Shown here one piece after another: positions 11,097-22,069 of a stretch of DNA of 64,000 bases. Position 1 is the stretch's first letter; the number at the start of each line of letters is the position of its first letter. Under the pieces are notes generated by a model, which searched no databases, was not told where the DNA came from, and saw nothing but the letters and a program-made list of their open reading frames with translations. The DNA is from Clonostachys chloroleuca (taxonomy: Eukaryota > Ascomycota > Sordariomycetes > Hypocreales > Bionectriaceae): positions 15,252,001 through 15,316,000 of the forward strand of contig JBANAY010000003.1 in the NCBI GenBank assembly GCA_037952775.1. The letters run 5' to 3'. The position numbers and the translations under genes were made by a program.

Positions 11097-12883
11097 ATGT
11101 CGCCACCAACAACCAAGGCTCCTTTAGAGAGTTCATTCACCGTTGGATGGATTGCGTCTTTCAAAAAGAATCTTTGGCTGCTCGCAAGCTTCTAGATGAA
11201 GAACATACTGACGAAGGAATTATCTATGCCCGAGATGACAATGGACAATACATCCTTGGCCGCATTGGAAACCATAATGTGGTACTTTGCGCCCCTGTCC
11301 CAGGTAATCCAGGCTCTATTGAAGCTTCCAAATCGCTTCGATGAAGAGAAGTACCTTTCCCTAGCTTCGTCTCGTTCTCCTAGTCGGAATTGGTGGCGGT
11401 GTCAAATCGAAAGACCATGATGTTCGACCGGGAGACATCGTCTTAGGGACCAAGATAATCCCATACAGATTCGGCAAAGAATTAGAACATGGATTCAAAT
11501 ATACTGGAGACTCGATCAAGCCCCCTCGAGAGCTCATAGGGGTTTTCACATCTCTGGAAGAAAAGGTCAGAGATGGTCTCAGCCTGGCGAAGGAGATTGC
11601 AGACGCCGCAAAACGATTTGATGTATGCAGGCGTGCAGACTATGCTCGACCAAAAAAAACGATCGCTTATACAAGCGTGACTACCTACATGAAGATGGCT
11701 GTGATTGGTAATAATCACAGCACGTCATCGTCTCCTTACTTGATTAGGCGCCGCCAGCGAATCCCTTCACAGAGAGTCGTTTTGCACCAGGGAATCATCG
11801 CGTCGGCTGACCTGCTGATGAAGAATGCAATCAAGAGGGATGAGACTGCCCGTGAGACAAAACTGTATCTGCTTTGAAATGGAAGCAGTGGACATGACGT
11901 ATGTCCCTAACTCACTCTCGATGCGGGGCATCTCTGACTACTCGGATGGGCACAAGAATGACGCTTGGCACACTTATGCGTCGCTGGCGGCTGCAGTGGG
12001 CGCTAGAGAACTTCTACGAGCGCTTATTCCATTGAAATTGGATCGTTGTCAGGACAATATTTCAGCCAAGGAGGTGAATAACCACATTCATGGGGCAGCC
12101 CAGTTGGTAGACGAATACTGACGAAGAGAACAAATTGAGGGCCCTAAGTCTCTTCGAATCATACTGAGGAAATTGACAGAGCGGCAAGAACTGATGGAAT
12201 ACCTCATCAAACGGGATTTAAATAACTTGGAAAGCTTGACTAAAGGTGGTGGCGATGACTCAAGGTTGGTAGAACAACTAGGAGAAGAAGTCATTCGGCT
12301 TAGGAAATCTCACCGTGAGCTGAAAGATCGCTTTGACAAGCTCGACGAACTGGTCAAGAAGTGTACTCTTTCCAGAAAGGATTATGTTACACGTCTAGAA
12401 TGGGAGGAGTTTCAGAAACAGGTTGAAAAGAATACCGCAAAGGCTGCTGATTTTGAGCAATCCACTGACGCTGTAATGAGGACAATGGGGGATCTGCTTG
12501 TCGTGATTGGGGAACAGACGGGGGAGAAGAGCTTATCGTTTGCGTCTTCATATATAAAGATGGCAAACCAGCTTCGCAAAACCATAACGGGGTTCAGTGG
12601 TCCCGCAGGCACTTCGAAAGGCGGCGTTGAACACTAGCGATCGACCGAAAGTAATACTCACGGTGGGACTAAAAACAACTCTAGAACAGGAACACCATCG
12701 AGCTCGTCGTTGAAAAACTTCATCCGCTCAACCTTTAAAAGGGAACAGAGACCAGATGAAAGTAGCACAAGAGCAGCCTCTTCTCTCTCAAATTCTCGAG
12801 ATTCTTCCATTCCAAGGTCAACAACACCGTCATACGATGTGACTGGCAACCGATCTGTCATACACAAGCCTCTCTCGGCATAA
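11097..12883 (+). pseudogene. PNP-domain protein with coiled coil and Ser-rich tail, broken
   Basis: N-terminus resembles the nucleoside-phosphorylase-like (PNP/MTAN fold) domain of the NLR at 53.6 kb: TVGWIASFKK, LLDEEH, LGRIGNHNVVL, LVGIGGGV, PGDIVLG, CFEMEA, RGISDYSDGHKN. Then a charged helical region (12173-12637; LRKSHRELKDRFDKLDEL) that should form a coiled coil, and a Ser/Arg-rich tail to TAA at 12881. Breaks: a -1 shift at the A5 run 11163-11167, a shift and loss of conserved sequence near 11310-11370, a shift near 11860, an in-frame TGA at 12119 and TAG at 12635, with the same frame open and protein-like after each stop. Conserved sequence lost near 11340 argues for true decay, not only sequencing error. 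It probably encoded a truncated NLR-like protein without NACHT. Confidence 0.7.
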
Positions 12884-13393
12884 ACTACTGCCAATGATGC
12901 TTCCCAATCACCAATATTCCAGGAAAAGCTTGAAAACACGTCCGCTCGCGATAGGAAGAAGTTGTTTGAGCAGCACAGTGGTAATCCTTGATCTTTTCTT
13001 TTAGGTATCTCCTATAGATGAAATTGGACAGTGTTGTGTGGAAACCAGAGGATTTTACCCCTTACTCATGGTTTTTAAGAATATTGTAATTAGTTGTTCC
13101 TCTTCTTCTTGATCTTGAAATTCAATGCATATTAAATAAACGCCTGGTCCCCAACCCTAGATTAGCATGACAACGACCGTCTAATCTTAGAGGAGAGAAG
13201 AACAAACGGGGCGGGCCAAGAAGTAGTGCCATGTTTTCATGTTTCGCAGTCCTAGACAGATTGAGAGCCTGTAGATCGATTCATATAACTTTTTGCCTAT
13301 AGACCTCAACACGCACAAAAAATGTTATATACCTTCTGATTGTTAAAAGAAAACCTGCAAAAAACCCCATCCTAGACGTCTTTACCTTGGAAT
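12884..13393. other. Intergenic region
   Basis: Nothing recognisable. It separates the broken PNP gene from the 3' end of the minus-strand SDR. Confidence 0.6.
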
Positions 13394-14334
13394 CTACCAA
13401 GATGGCTGGCCGCCTTCGTATTGATTTAGGCCCGGGGAATTCTCCCATCCGGGGACGTGAATATTCAAGAACTTCCCGTTCGATTCGGGACTAGACCGGA
13501 CAATGACATCGAGGGTAGCTTTGGCAGCAGTCCCCACATCGAGGTCAGCGTTATCACCACCGATGGGTGTTTTAATCCACTGGTTTCCACGTGTCAATAT
13601 GGATAGCCATATATGGGAAGAAGTATCAACTAACCCCTGGAGACACGGCTATAGTAGTGAATCCTTGATCTGCTAACGAAAGTGCATATTGAACCGTAAG
13701 CATGTTAAGGGCAGCTTTTGAGATCTTGTATGCAGGTGTCGGGATTTCTCTAAATGTAGGTGCCATAGTAATGGACCCAACGGTCGTTGATCTTTGTCGG
13801 TGTTACCAAATGAGGATAGCACATTTCTCTCTGATATCTTGCCTTACATGTTTGCAATCTTCTTCGTATTGCCTTTCTTCAGCAGCGGTAAATACGCACG
13901 CGTCACCTGGTGTGCGCTCATTACGTTGACGTTGAACAAGGACATCAAGTCATCCCTTGACGTGTAACGGGTCAGTAACGACCTTCGCATGAGATCACCA
14001 AATTAAGAACATTCTAACTCGCTTACATATGCTCGATGCCCCCCAAGGCTACGCTTGACATGCCTGCCACGTTGACAAGCACATCTAAGCCCTGCTCACC
14101 AAGCGATTCCTCAACCTTTGCAACCGCGGTTCGGATGGAGTCCTCTGAGTTGGCATCCATTGAGATAAGTTCGACACGTCCGCGGTGATTTGCAGCAAGT
14201 TGCTTTACCTCATCGGTTTCCGTGCGGACAGCAGCGAAAATCTTGGATATGTCAGATGTTGGCCTCGCTGCCAATTCAGCCGCCACCGCTAGGCCAAGCC
14301 CACGAGAAGAGCCGCTGATGAGATAAGATCTCAT
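13394..14334 (-). CDS. Short-chain dehydrogenase (sniffer/C-factor-like)
   Basis: Classical SDR of 252 residues in four exons: 14334-14027, 13955-13848, 13791-13635, 13579-13394, all joining in frame. Features: SGSSRGLGLAVA glycine-rich cofactor motif at the very N-terminus, acidic Asp in ISMDAN, NVAG in place of NNAG, Ser in the ISTTVGSI strand, YKISK (Y-x3-K), then SPGWIKTPIGGDNA. The SPGW.KT..GG pattern is typical of the carbonyl-reductase/sniffer subgroup. Start MRSYLISGSSRG at 14334 places the motif correctly; an ATG nine bases upstream is also possible. Substrate unknown. Confidence 0.92.
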
Positions 14335-14870
14335 TTTATACAAACTAGCTGGAGGAGTTTCAATTGAGATAAATAGATTGGAAGATGAATTTAACGGTTG
14401 CTCTGTCTGACTGTTCTTTTAAATATATGACGCAGTGGCGGGCCTTCTAAATGCGGTAACCAATCTCTCCTCACTACTACTCGCTCTTAAGTCCCCTGAT
14501 ACCGACCCTTAACTCCGGGTCGGGTTAAAAAGACGGAGAACTTATCTCTTCAATAGGAAAGGCCTGATATTGACCTCTTATTGTTGTCATAGACTGGAGG
14601 GAATATCATACCAACATTAAGCAAGGCGTGATGGTTGCCACTATGAGATTCCCAACTCTAAATGAAAGATTCATGCTTGCATCTTGAAAACAACTCGAAA
14701 GGAAGTATCACATTTAAACTTTGGCATAATGAATAATTTCCCTATATTGAGCACTAAATATAGACGCTCTGTGCGCAGTGTTGATAGTTGCCAGAGGCGA
14801 GATAAATCAATTCCTTACTATCCCCTTTGTATTATCCAGCAAAACATGGGGATATAAAGCGACACTTGAT
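14335..14870. other. Intergenic region
   Basis: SDR promoter side and GH64 3' flank. No coding signal seen. Confidence 0.6.
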
Positions 14871-16229
14871 TTATGGCGGGCTGCCCACGTATACCGTCAG
14901 GGTATCAGGAGTGGCATGAGATACTGTACCCGAGGCATTTTCATTACCATCAGGGTTGACATCATCATATGGGAACGCATAGCCTTTGCCATCGACCTCA
15001 CGGGCGTGCACAGCTTTGCTGTAATAGTTTGTAGGATCGACGGTGTAGTAGTAACTCTGACCCAGGCTTGGCTGCACGTTGCCCCCGGAGAGAAGCAGGG
15101 TGGAGCGGACGAAAGCGGCGCAGAGACGGGGAACAACCGCTACATGGACGGCATTGTCACCGCTCTGGATAGCGAATGGACCGCTGTTGCAGCCCCAGAT
15201 GTCGCGAGCAGACGGCTTACTATAGCTTCTGTTATCCTGGGCACAGGCCAAGGCGCTGCCTGAAACGCGGCACGCAACGGACCCATATGAGGTCTGGGTG
15301 TTTAGAATCAAGTCTTGAGAGGTGTACTTGCTCCAGACTGAGTTGACATAAGAGTCCCAATAGGCGCTGAATCCGCTCGAGTCGATGTCCGAGTAGGAAT
15401 ATGGCGATAGGATGCGGACCGGGTTGTTAGAGTTGGTCTGGCAAAGACCGGCCCAGGGGTAACCATCACGGTTTCCTTGGGTCTTAAGCGCAGAGCAGAC
15501 AGCAGCAACAGAGCCTGCGGAAACGCCATAGGCTGTTTGGGTGTCCCCTCCCTTGACGCTGAGTGCTATTCCCAATGGAAGGCCCAAAAAGTCAACATAG
15601 CTAATATTAGCAAAGAGACTTCCGTCCGTGTTGAGGGTGAGCTCTACGAATCCCCAGTTGATACCCGCGCTGGGATCCGTCGAGCTGACATGGGATGGCT
15701 GGACGATACCGTCACCGCTTCCTGTGGAGACAACCCCAAAGTACAACGCAGCCGATGCAAAGTAAACACGAGCTGAGCTGATGGCAATGGGAATAGTCAT
15801 GCTCAAAGTCTGGCCGGCAGCAATCTTTATCACAACACGTGAGGACACCTCCACTGGCGTGGTTGAACCGCCAGAGCTAGGGTACAGGAGGGAACCGTCA
15901 GAGAGGATGAAGACTGCAGCGCCACTCGAGTCCTTTCCTTGCACGTACGCAACGAGGTCAGCGCCATAGTTGTTGACAAACTTCATAGGTAAAGATGCTG
16001 CGACAGCGGATACACCAATAGATTCAAAATCAGCGTTGCTGGATGGAGGAGGGATAATAAGTTCATCTCCAGTGCGGGTGCCATTGAGGGTGTTGTCCTT
16101 GGTAACAACCAGATCCTCGAAACCGCCAGGGTTGACCTCAGTGAATTCGTTTGAGGTTCTCGGAAGCGCAGCGGCGTAGGCAGTCACCGAGGACCCCAGA
16201 AGACCAAGTGTAAAAGTTATGAACCGCAT
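14871..16229 (-). CDS. GH64 beta-1,3-glucanase, secreted
   Basis: Single-exon gene for 452 residues with a clear signal peptide (MRFITFTLGLLGSSVTAYAA). The body resembles the glycoside hydrolase 64 family of laminaripentaose-producing endo-beta-1,3-glucanases with a thaumatin-like beta-sandwich: ADLVAYVQGKDSSG, INWGFVELT, FANISYVDFLGLPLG, PYSYSDIDSSGFSAYWDSYV. GH64 uses two acidic residues; the Glu in NWGFVELT and Asp in ISYVDF occupy the expected block. Probable role: hydrolysis of fungal or plant 1,3-glucan outside the cell. No introns, full length. Confidence 0.9.
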   Translation of the reverse strand: MRFITFTLGLLGSSVTAYAAALPRTSNEFTEVNPGGFEDLVVTKDNTLNGTRTGDELIIPPPSSNADFESIGVSAVAASLPMKFVNNYGADLVAYVQGKDSSGAAVFILSDGSLLYPSSGGSTTPVEVSSRVVIKIAAGQTLSMTIPIAISSARVYFASAALYFGVVSTGSGDGIVQPSHVSSTDPSAGINWGFVELTLNTDGSLFANISYVDFLGLPLGIALSVKGGDTQTAYGVSAGSVAAVCSALKTQGNRDGYPWAGLCQTNSNNPVRILSPYSYSDIDSSGFSAYWDSYVNSVWSKYTSQDLILNTQTSYGSVACRVSGSALACAQDNRSYSKPSARDIWGCNSGPFAIQSGDNAVHVAVVPRLCAAFVRSTLLLSGGNVQPSLGQSYYYTVDPTNYYSKAVHAREVDGKGYAFPYDDVNPDGNENASGTVSHATPDTLTVYVGSPP

Positions 16230-18938
16230 AGTGATGAATAAACTAGGATTTCGCAGGTTCTCAAGACTTAGAACGCCGCAATGGACTAATTATCGCATTA
16301 ATATCAGAGAGAAAGTGCACTAGAACAAACAAATTGGGATAGGCAACCATTTTATGTCTCGTGAATTTGGTTCTATTCCTCCATCTTCATCTTATTCTCG
16401 TCAAAATGTCATTTGGAATTTTCCCACGTGACATAACACCCATTATCGAGCCCACCTGCCTTTTCAACTGGGCATCAGACGACACAATTTTCAACTTCAT
16501 ACCTGCGTTATATTTTCAAATTAATTTAGAAGCCCGTTCATCAATAGAAAGCAACGTAGTTTCGCCATCACGCATCTAGTAAGCTGCCAATTTGGTCGAC
16601 GAGTGGTTACAAACCACCAGTGACGACTGTGCTAAGCTTTAGACACGTGGTACCCCTCCTCCAATTGCTAGGGTAGGACGGCCCGAATAGTAATTGATGG
16701 CAACATGGAACCACAGTAAAATAGAGAAGCATTCTTAGGGGGTACTGAGAGGCCTCCACGAGATACTAGATATGTAAATGATGGATAGTTACTATAGAGT
16801 TCTGATTCGTAAGAAAGGAAATATCAACATCATAATTGCAATTTACTATAGGATTTGACGGCCTAGTACGATTGGTCTGGATCAAAAATATTTGATCGTA
16901 TATCTATCCGCACCTTGGACCTCCCAAGAAGAAAGTACGCTTTCAAGTGTATCGTAGTATCAAGACCCTCCCCCTTGCTCGAGAGGTGCCCCGCTGGAGA
17001 ACTCTCACCTGACACAATGGGAAGTCCGTTGTGGTCACTTTCCTATTCCGCCTACCCCGTAAAGTGTTTATTGGGCGACCCTAGTCAGGCGTGTAATATC
17101 AATCGAGAAGTTGACGCGCGGCCATCACCACTTCTCAAGAAGGAGATTTTGAATTCAACCGATAGAGTCGTGCTGTACGTCCCGAAACCCAAGTGTAGCC
17201 ATTTCCCCGTCGGGCTGGACCTTTACCCATTCTAATTCCACCTTCCTATAATTTCCTCGTCCACGAGATAGAGATCAAGGTTCTGATAATACCGCATGCT
17301 GTCGTTGACTGTCCCGTTCGGTGCTACAAATGCTGTGTGGGGAAGAGCCTACCCTCCGGATCCATCATGCAAAGCAACAACGCTCTCAAGGAAAGTTGCT
17401 CCATCTTAACGTAGCCATACGCCTTTTTGAGGATTCCTTCTGATGATGGCCACTTAGAGAGCATAAGATAAGCCCCAATTACCATGACAGGAACGTAGTA
17501 CCCCGAAAAAGCATCCTGGAAGCGTTAGGTTGACGTTCTTTTTACCTAGTATAGGCAAATCGATTAGTACGATTACTTGCTGTATTTGTTCAAAAGAAAT
17601 GTTTTTCTGAATATCACAATGGTAACGGCGTGATTTTTTCTCTTTCCTAACATCAATAACATGCTTCCTAAATACATGGAAACAGACTTAGGTGGCAGGC
17701 TTGAGAGCGCGGCTAAAGGACAATGTCTCTTCTTTCCCGGGGATTTACTTTAGTGTCTTGATTGGATAAGCATTCCGACGTCAAATCAGCATACCAACAT
17801 CACACGGTCTCATGGAGCGGCCAATTATAGCATCATCTCCTCGGAGGCTGAGTGATAGGCTGACACGTTGCAATTCACGCCCAAGCTGCCCATGTTACCT
17901 TGGTACCTCTCACTGTCGCTGTGCGACTTCGAGGGTCACGACGTCCAATGAAGAGCTTGTAGATATCGTCTACGGGGCCACCTTCCTATGCCAACGAAAT
18001 GCGACACGTTGCCCTACAGAGCACCTTCATAGATATTGTTTGTAACCCCAAGCGAACTGCTTCGCCTTTCTCCATCTGGGACACGGAGAAACCGAGAGGA
18101 CTCCCAGGTAACCAACAGTGCCACTTCCCCTAGACTCTCGTCCCTACCCCTCGGTCTTCGCCTGCCTTAGTCGCCCGCATAGATGAACTTAGAGGGCATA
18201 CCTTCTTTTAGTCTTTACCATAGTCATGGGGCGTCCAGAACTCCCACTAGTGGCAAAACTTTGGAAATCTTCTTACTCAGGTGATGAGCACTGTCAGCGA
18301 CCACTTTTGCAATCTGGCATGCTGCCAGTTGCACGCAGCGAGAGCGGCGTGTTGCAACTACCAGCACATGATTGTGTATTATCGTTTGTGCTAACAGTGA
18401 GGAGGATCTGCATCTATCAAGCGGTCAAGTTTATTATCCTGTTTAGGAGTCATGGTGGCGCAGTACACTTTTGGCTCTGTAACTTTATCATTATTTCCAT
18501 TTCCACTGAGCGGGCTTAATCCGTCTGAGTTCTCACGCCCATACCTCTCAACTCTCGCTCAAGGGTGTTTCCTGACCATTAAAATTGTTGTAAATCAAGT
18601 GTCTGTGGCTCCTGGTCCAGGCAGCTTCACAGAGAGTACTCTGTGGTCAGGCTTTACCCGTACATATCCCTGTACTAACTTCGTAACGCACACTTGGGCA
18701 ATTAGGAGGCTGGAAAGCGCAAAGTCTACTGCCGGGCAAAGGAGAGTTCAGTCCACCATAACTTTTACGTGAAGTGCACATAGACTCACTCGCAGGGACG
18801 AGGTATAAATACCACTATGGATCGTCAAAATGGTCCATCGCTCCCATCGCGACAGCCCGTGCCTTCACCAACCCGCCAGAACGCAACTTGAAGACACGCT
18901 GCCGAAAGCCCAAGGTATTAATACCTTCATCACTCATC
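16230..18938. other. Long intergenic region with a possible relic
   Basis: No intact gene. The minus strand at about 17230-17530 carries a decayed coding relic, listed separately. Other ORFs have no recognisable content. Confidence 0.55.
17233..17530 (-). pseudogene. Decayed coding relic, family unknown
   Basis: The minus strand reads protein-like sequence in two frames: SGYYVPVMVIGAYLMLSKWP then KKAYGYVKMEQL, and after a shift ESVVALHDGSGG, a stop, then LPHTAFVAPNGTVNDSMRYY and DLYLVDEEII. One frameshift and one in-frame TAG separate the pieces. I do not recognise the family; a membrane-like first part is possible. Confidence 0.35.
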
Positions 18939-19697
18939 ATGCCACTGATAAGCTTTGATCTAAACCCAAGCCACGATTGTGGCCAGGCGACACGTCCACC
19001 AAGCTACAATGAGGATCAAAACGCAGAACGAGTGATACACATGATTGACTTTGCTTAGGATATACGGCGTCCAAAAGGCCGGAAATGGAAAAATTCCGAA
19101 CCCAATTTGATTATAAGATTCAGTCCTCAGTCCAATTCTAATTGGAACCGGATATTCGGGAAGAAAACTTCACCAGATTGGCGTGCAGTTGTGGAGGCCA
19201 AAGTGAGTAACATACCGCGTTTGATGCGCACTGGACTCGACTTGTCGGTGAGTAAGGTTTCTATGGGGACGGAGTTCATCAAATTGGACGATTGGACAAA
19301 ATCAAGATCAATTGGCTGCGGCCCTTGTTGGAGACATACGCGAACGATTCGCTTGTTGGAAACAATCGAGGACGAATATGAATGGGATGCTACATTGGTT
19401 GTGGTTTCCAAGAAACCTTGGGCTATCATCAATTTTGAATTCAGCTGGCTTCAAGCTGCTACTATTAGTGTCATGAAGGCTTTTGATTGGGACGGCAAGC
19501 AAGTTTATCTGGCTGATCGATCACGGCCAAGTGCTAATTTCAACACCGTCTACAATAAACAGGTGATGGGTGGATATTGGCCGTGGCGCAGAGAGTCTGC
19601 TGCCCAACCGATCGTCAGCGGTTCGGACAATCAGGAGGACGAAAGGAGAACTCAAGCGGTGCCAGATACATTGAACAACCCGAAGCCGACGCGGTGA
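18939..19697 (+). CDS. Hypothetical protein with in-frame TAG
   Basis: An open frame from ATG 18939 (MPLISFDLNPSHDCG) runs to 19697 but is interrupted by TAG at 19056-19058, after which the same frame continues through DIRRPKGRKWKNSEP and the main 196-residue part (from ATG 19107). Content is balanced and protein-like with a basic, Trp-rich character and an acidic C-terminal tail. No known domain recognised. The TAG could be a CAG-to-TAG mutation or sit in an intron whose donor I cannot place. If translation begins at 19107 the protein is intact. Confidence 0.4.
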
Positions 19698-20796
19698 TTC
19701 AAACGACGCAGCATTGTCTGCCAGATATCAGATTCAGCTAGTAATTTTGTTGAGATATCGAGTCTGACATCTTCCATATATGCCTCTACTCTGCACTCGA
19801 ACTCATCCGTATCAGGGTTACGCGAAGAAAACAAGGGGCAAGCAACCGGGATCAGGCGCAAGTTGACTTAGAGATAAATCTATGGTCACTTCCTGTGTCA
19901 TTTTCGGTCAGGTCTTCCTATTTGTCTGTGAATCTTGAAGATGATAAATGATGGAACAAAATGAAAAGGGGGCACCTCAACAAATCAACAACATGCTTTT
20001 CCCGAAGCTCAAAATTAGCTGTATTTAAGGGTAGGAGCAAAAAGAAATCATTTTGAGCTGTTGTTGCTCTTTCCTCTGCATGACTCATTTTACTGCAATT
20101 TAATATGTTTGTTTTGCACTCCAATCTATTTTGTTTCTCATATCAAACCTCGCACAACAATCTCGTCTTCATGCATCACATGAATTAGGGGAAAGTTGCC
20201 TAATATTGACGCACTCTTCGGGAAACAAGCCAACACGAATGGAGGGCACGGTAGGATAAACCTGATGGAAGGTCAAGCTTCCCAATCATAGATCATAGAT
20301 TGCCATACTCGCACTTCTTGGCCAAGTAATTGTACTTTCGGTGTAGAGACAAATATTATGGCCAAGGAGATCTCAGTGAGTGTCAGGCTCATCGAGTGTG
20401 CCAATTGTCGTGGCTACCGACTTGCCCGCCACCATTGCCAAGCCCAGCGAGCACATATGTGATGTGATCTCAATACATTTATAATAAGGTAAATGACTGG
20501 GATGGCCAGCCTTCTGTCTCGGGGGGACACCGTTATTCCAACCATCCATGACCTTCTTCAAGGCGGAATACTGCTTCTGGGTTGAGCGCGCGCCCATTTC
20601 CTGATTAGGACCGGCGTCAGCAGCCAAACCCACAGGAAGAAGAGCCCTGAGCTTGTTGATGACAGTCAGTTGGCTATAAATACGAGCTTGATCGTTCCCT
20701 TCACACCCAAAACCTAGGTCTCTTCTCCTTCCCCCCATCATTATCTACATAAGTATCGGCCATTTCAAGTCAGTCAAATACCAGACGTTACCAAAC
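19698..20796. other. Intergenic region, promoter of the NmrA-like gene
   Basis: No supported gene. An antisense ORF at 20373-20741 has no recognisable domain and overlaps the probable promoter. Confidence 0.6.
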
Positions 20797-21957
20797 ATGG
20801 AAACAATCGCTGTAGCAGGCGGTACTGGCAAACTTGGCCTTACCATTGCCGAAACTCTACAGGAGAACCCAGAATACTCTGTCATTGTTCTTTCCCGTAA
20901 GGTGTGTTAGAGTTTTTAGCCAATCCTACATTGAGAAATGCCTTACAGTTTTGGTACTAACATGAAACATGAAATCCAAAGGCCCAAGACCTACCCAACT
21001 CAGCTCTGAAGGTCGTTGCAGTAGACTACTCAAGGCCCAAAGAGCTGCAGGACGTGCTTGAGAGCTACAAGGTCAGCACTGTCATTTCTGCTCTGCAGGT
21101 AAATAGCCCCGAGTCTGGAGCAGCTGAAATCGCACTTGTTCATGCAGCGAATGGGTGTTCAACCACACGCCGCTTCATCTCAAGTGACTGGTCGATGCCG
21201 ATCAAAGACCCGTACGTATTCCGGATAGTGACTTGAAGCAAAGTCAACTCTCCAAGGGTGGCACTACTAACACTCTCCACTAGTAAATACTATCTTCCTT
21301 ACTTACCTATCCGACATCAAACCATCGAGACACTTCGATCCACCGACCTCGAATTCACAACTGTGTACAATGGGACCATCATTGATCAAGTCGGAACACC
21401 GCATATCCGCAGCCACATGGGTGTATATGGCATCCATATCGACATGGCTGGTCGAGCTGCAGCTATTCCTGGCTCGGGCGAAGATGTTGTGTCATTCACC
21501 TATAGCTTTGATATCGCTCGATTTGTTGAGGCCGCGTTAGGTCTTGAGAAATGGGAGACGGAAATGTATTGCTATAGCGACAATATCACGCACAATGAGA
21601 TTCTCAGGATCGCAGAAGAGACTGTTGGTATGGCTTTCACTACTCCCCCTATTATCACTGCCTTGATGTGATTCTTGGTTCATAAAACGCTGACCATGGC
21701 GATTAGGGTGTAAATTTGACGTTGCATACGATCCAATCCAGAAACTGGAGCAAGGGGAGATGACCGAACTGCCAATCCACCAAGCAAGTTACAAGCGATT
21801 TCCGAAGCCGGCGCTTCAACGGAGATTCTCACTGTTTGGGCTCTACCACGTTCATGGAATATGTTACATGCCTCATGAAAAGAGTTTGAACAAAATTTTC
21901 CCTTATATCAAGACACATACCGTGGCAGATTTGATGGCTCCTTGGAAGAATGTCTGA
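20797..21957 (+). CDS. NmrA-like / isoflavone-reductase-like NAD(P)-binding protein
   Basis: Atypical SDR of 309 residues in four exons: 20797-20901, 20982-21211, ~21284-21627, 21707-21957; total divisible by three. The N-terminus METIAVAGGTGKLGLTIAE contains the GxxGxxG dinucleotide site of NmrA/PCBER proteins; later STVISALQV, RRFISSDWSM, FTTVYNGTIIDQ, SFTYSFDIARFV. The classical Y-x3-K is not conserved, as usual in this family. Members either reduce phenolics or sense redox cofactors and regulate GATA factors. The gene lies tail to tail with a Zn2Cys6 regulator 112 bp away, which would suit a regulatory or tailoring role (inference). Confidence 0.9.
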
Positions 21958-22069
21958 TACACCACCTGCGTCAGAAGGGTGATCAGGAATTATTTTGTAT
22001 CCATACAGTCTCTTTTTATTCCAAATAGATTTCAGGTCGAATACTATTTCTCTCTTTGAGCACAAAGTC

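Noticed and set aside
12658..12939. Minus-strand ORF of 93 codons
   Set aside because: It shadows the Ser-rich tail of the PNP pseudogene, whose plus-strand frame continues with natural composition.
20373..20741. Minus-strand ORF upstream of NmrA-like gene
   Set aside because: No recognisable domain, and it lies over the likely promoter.
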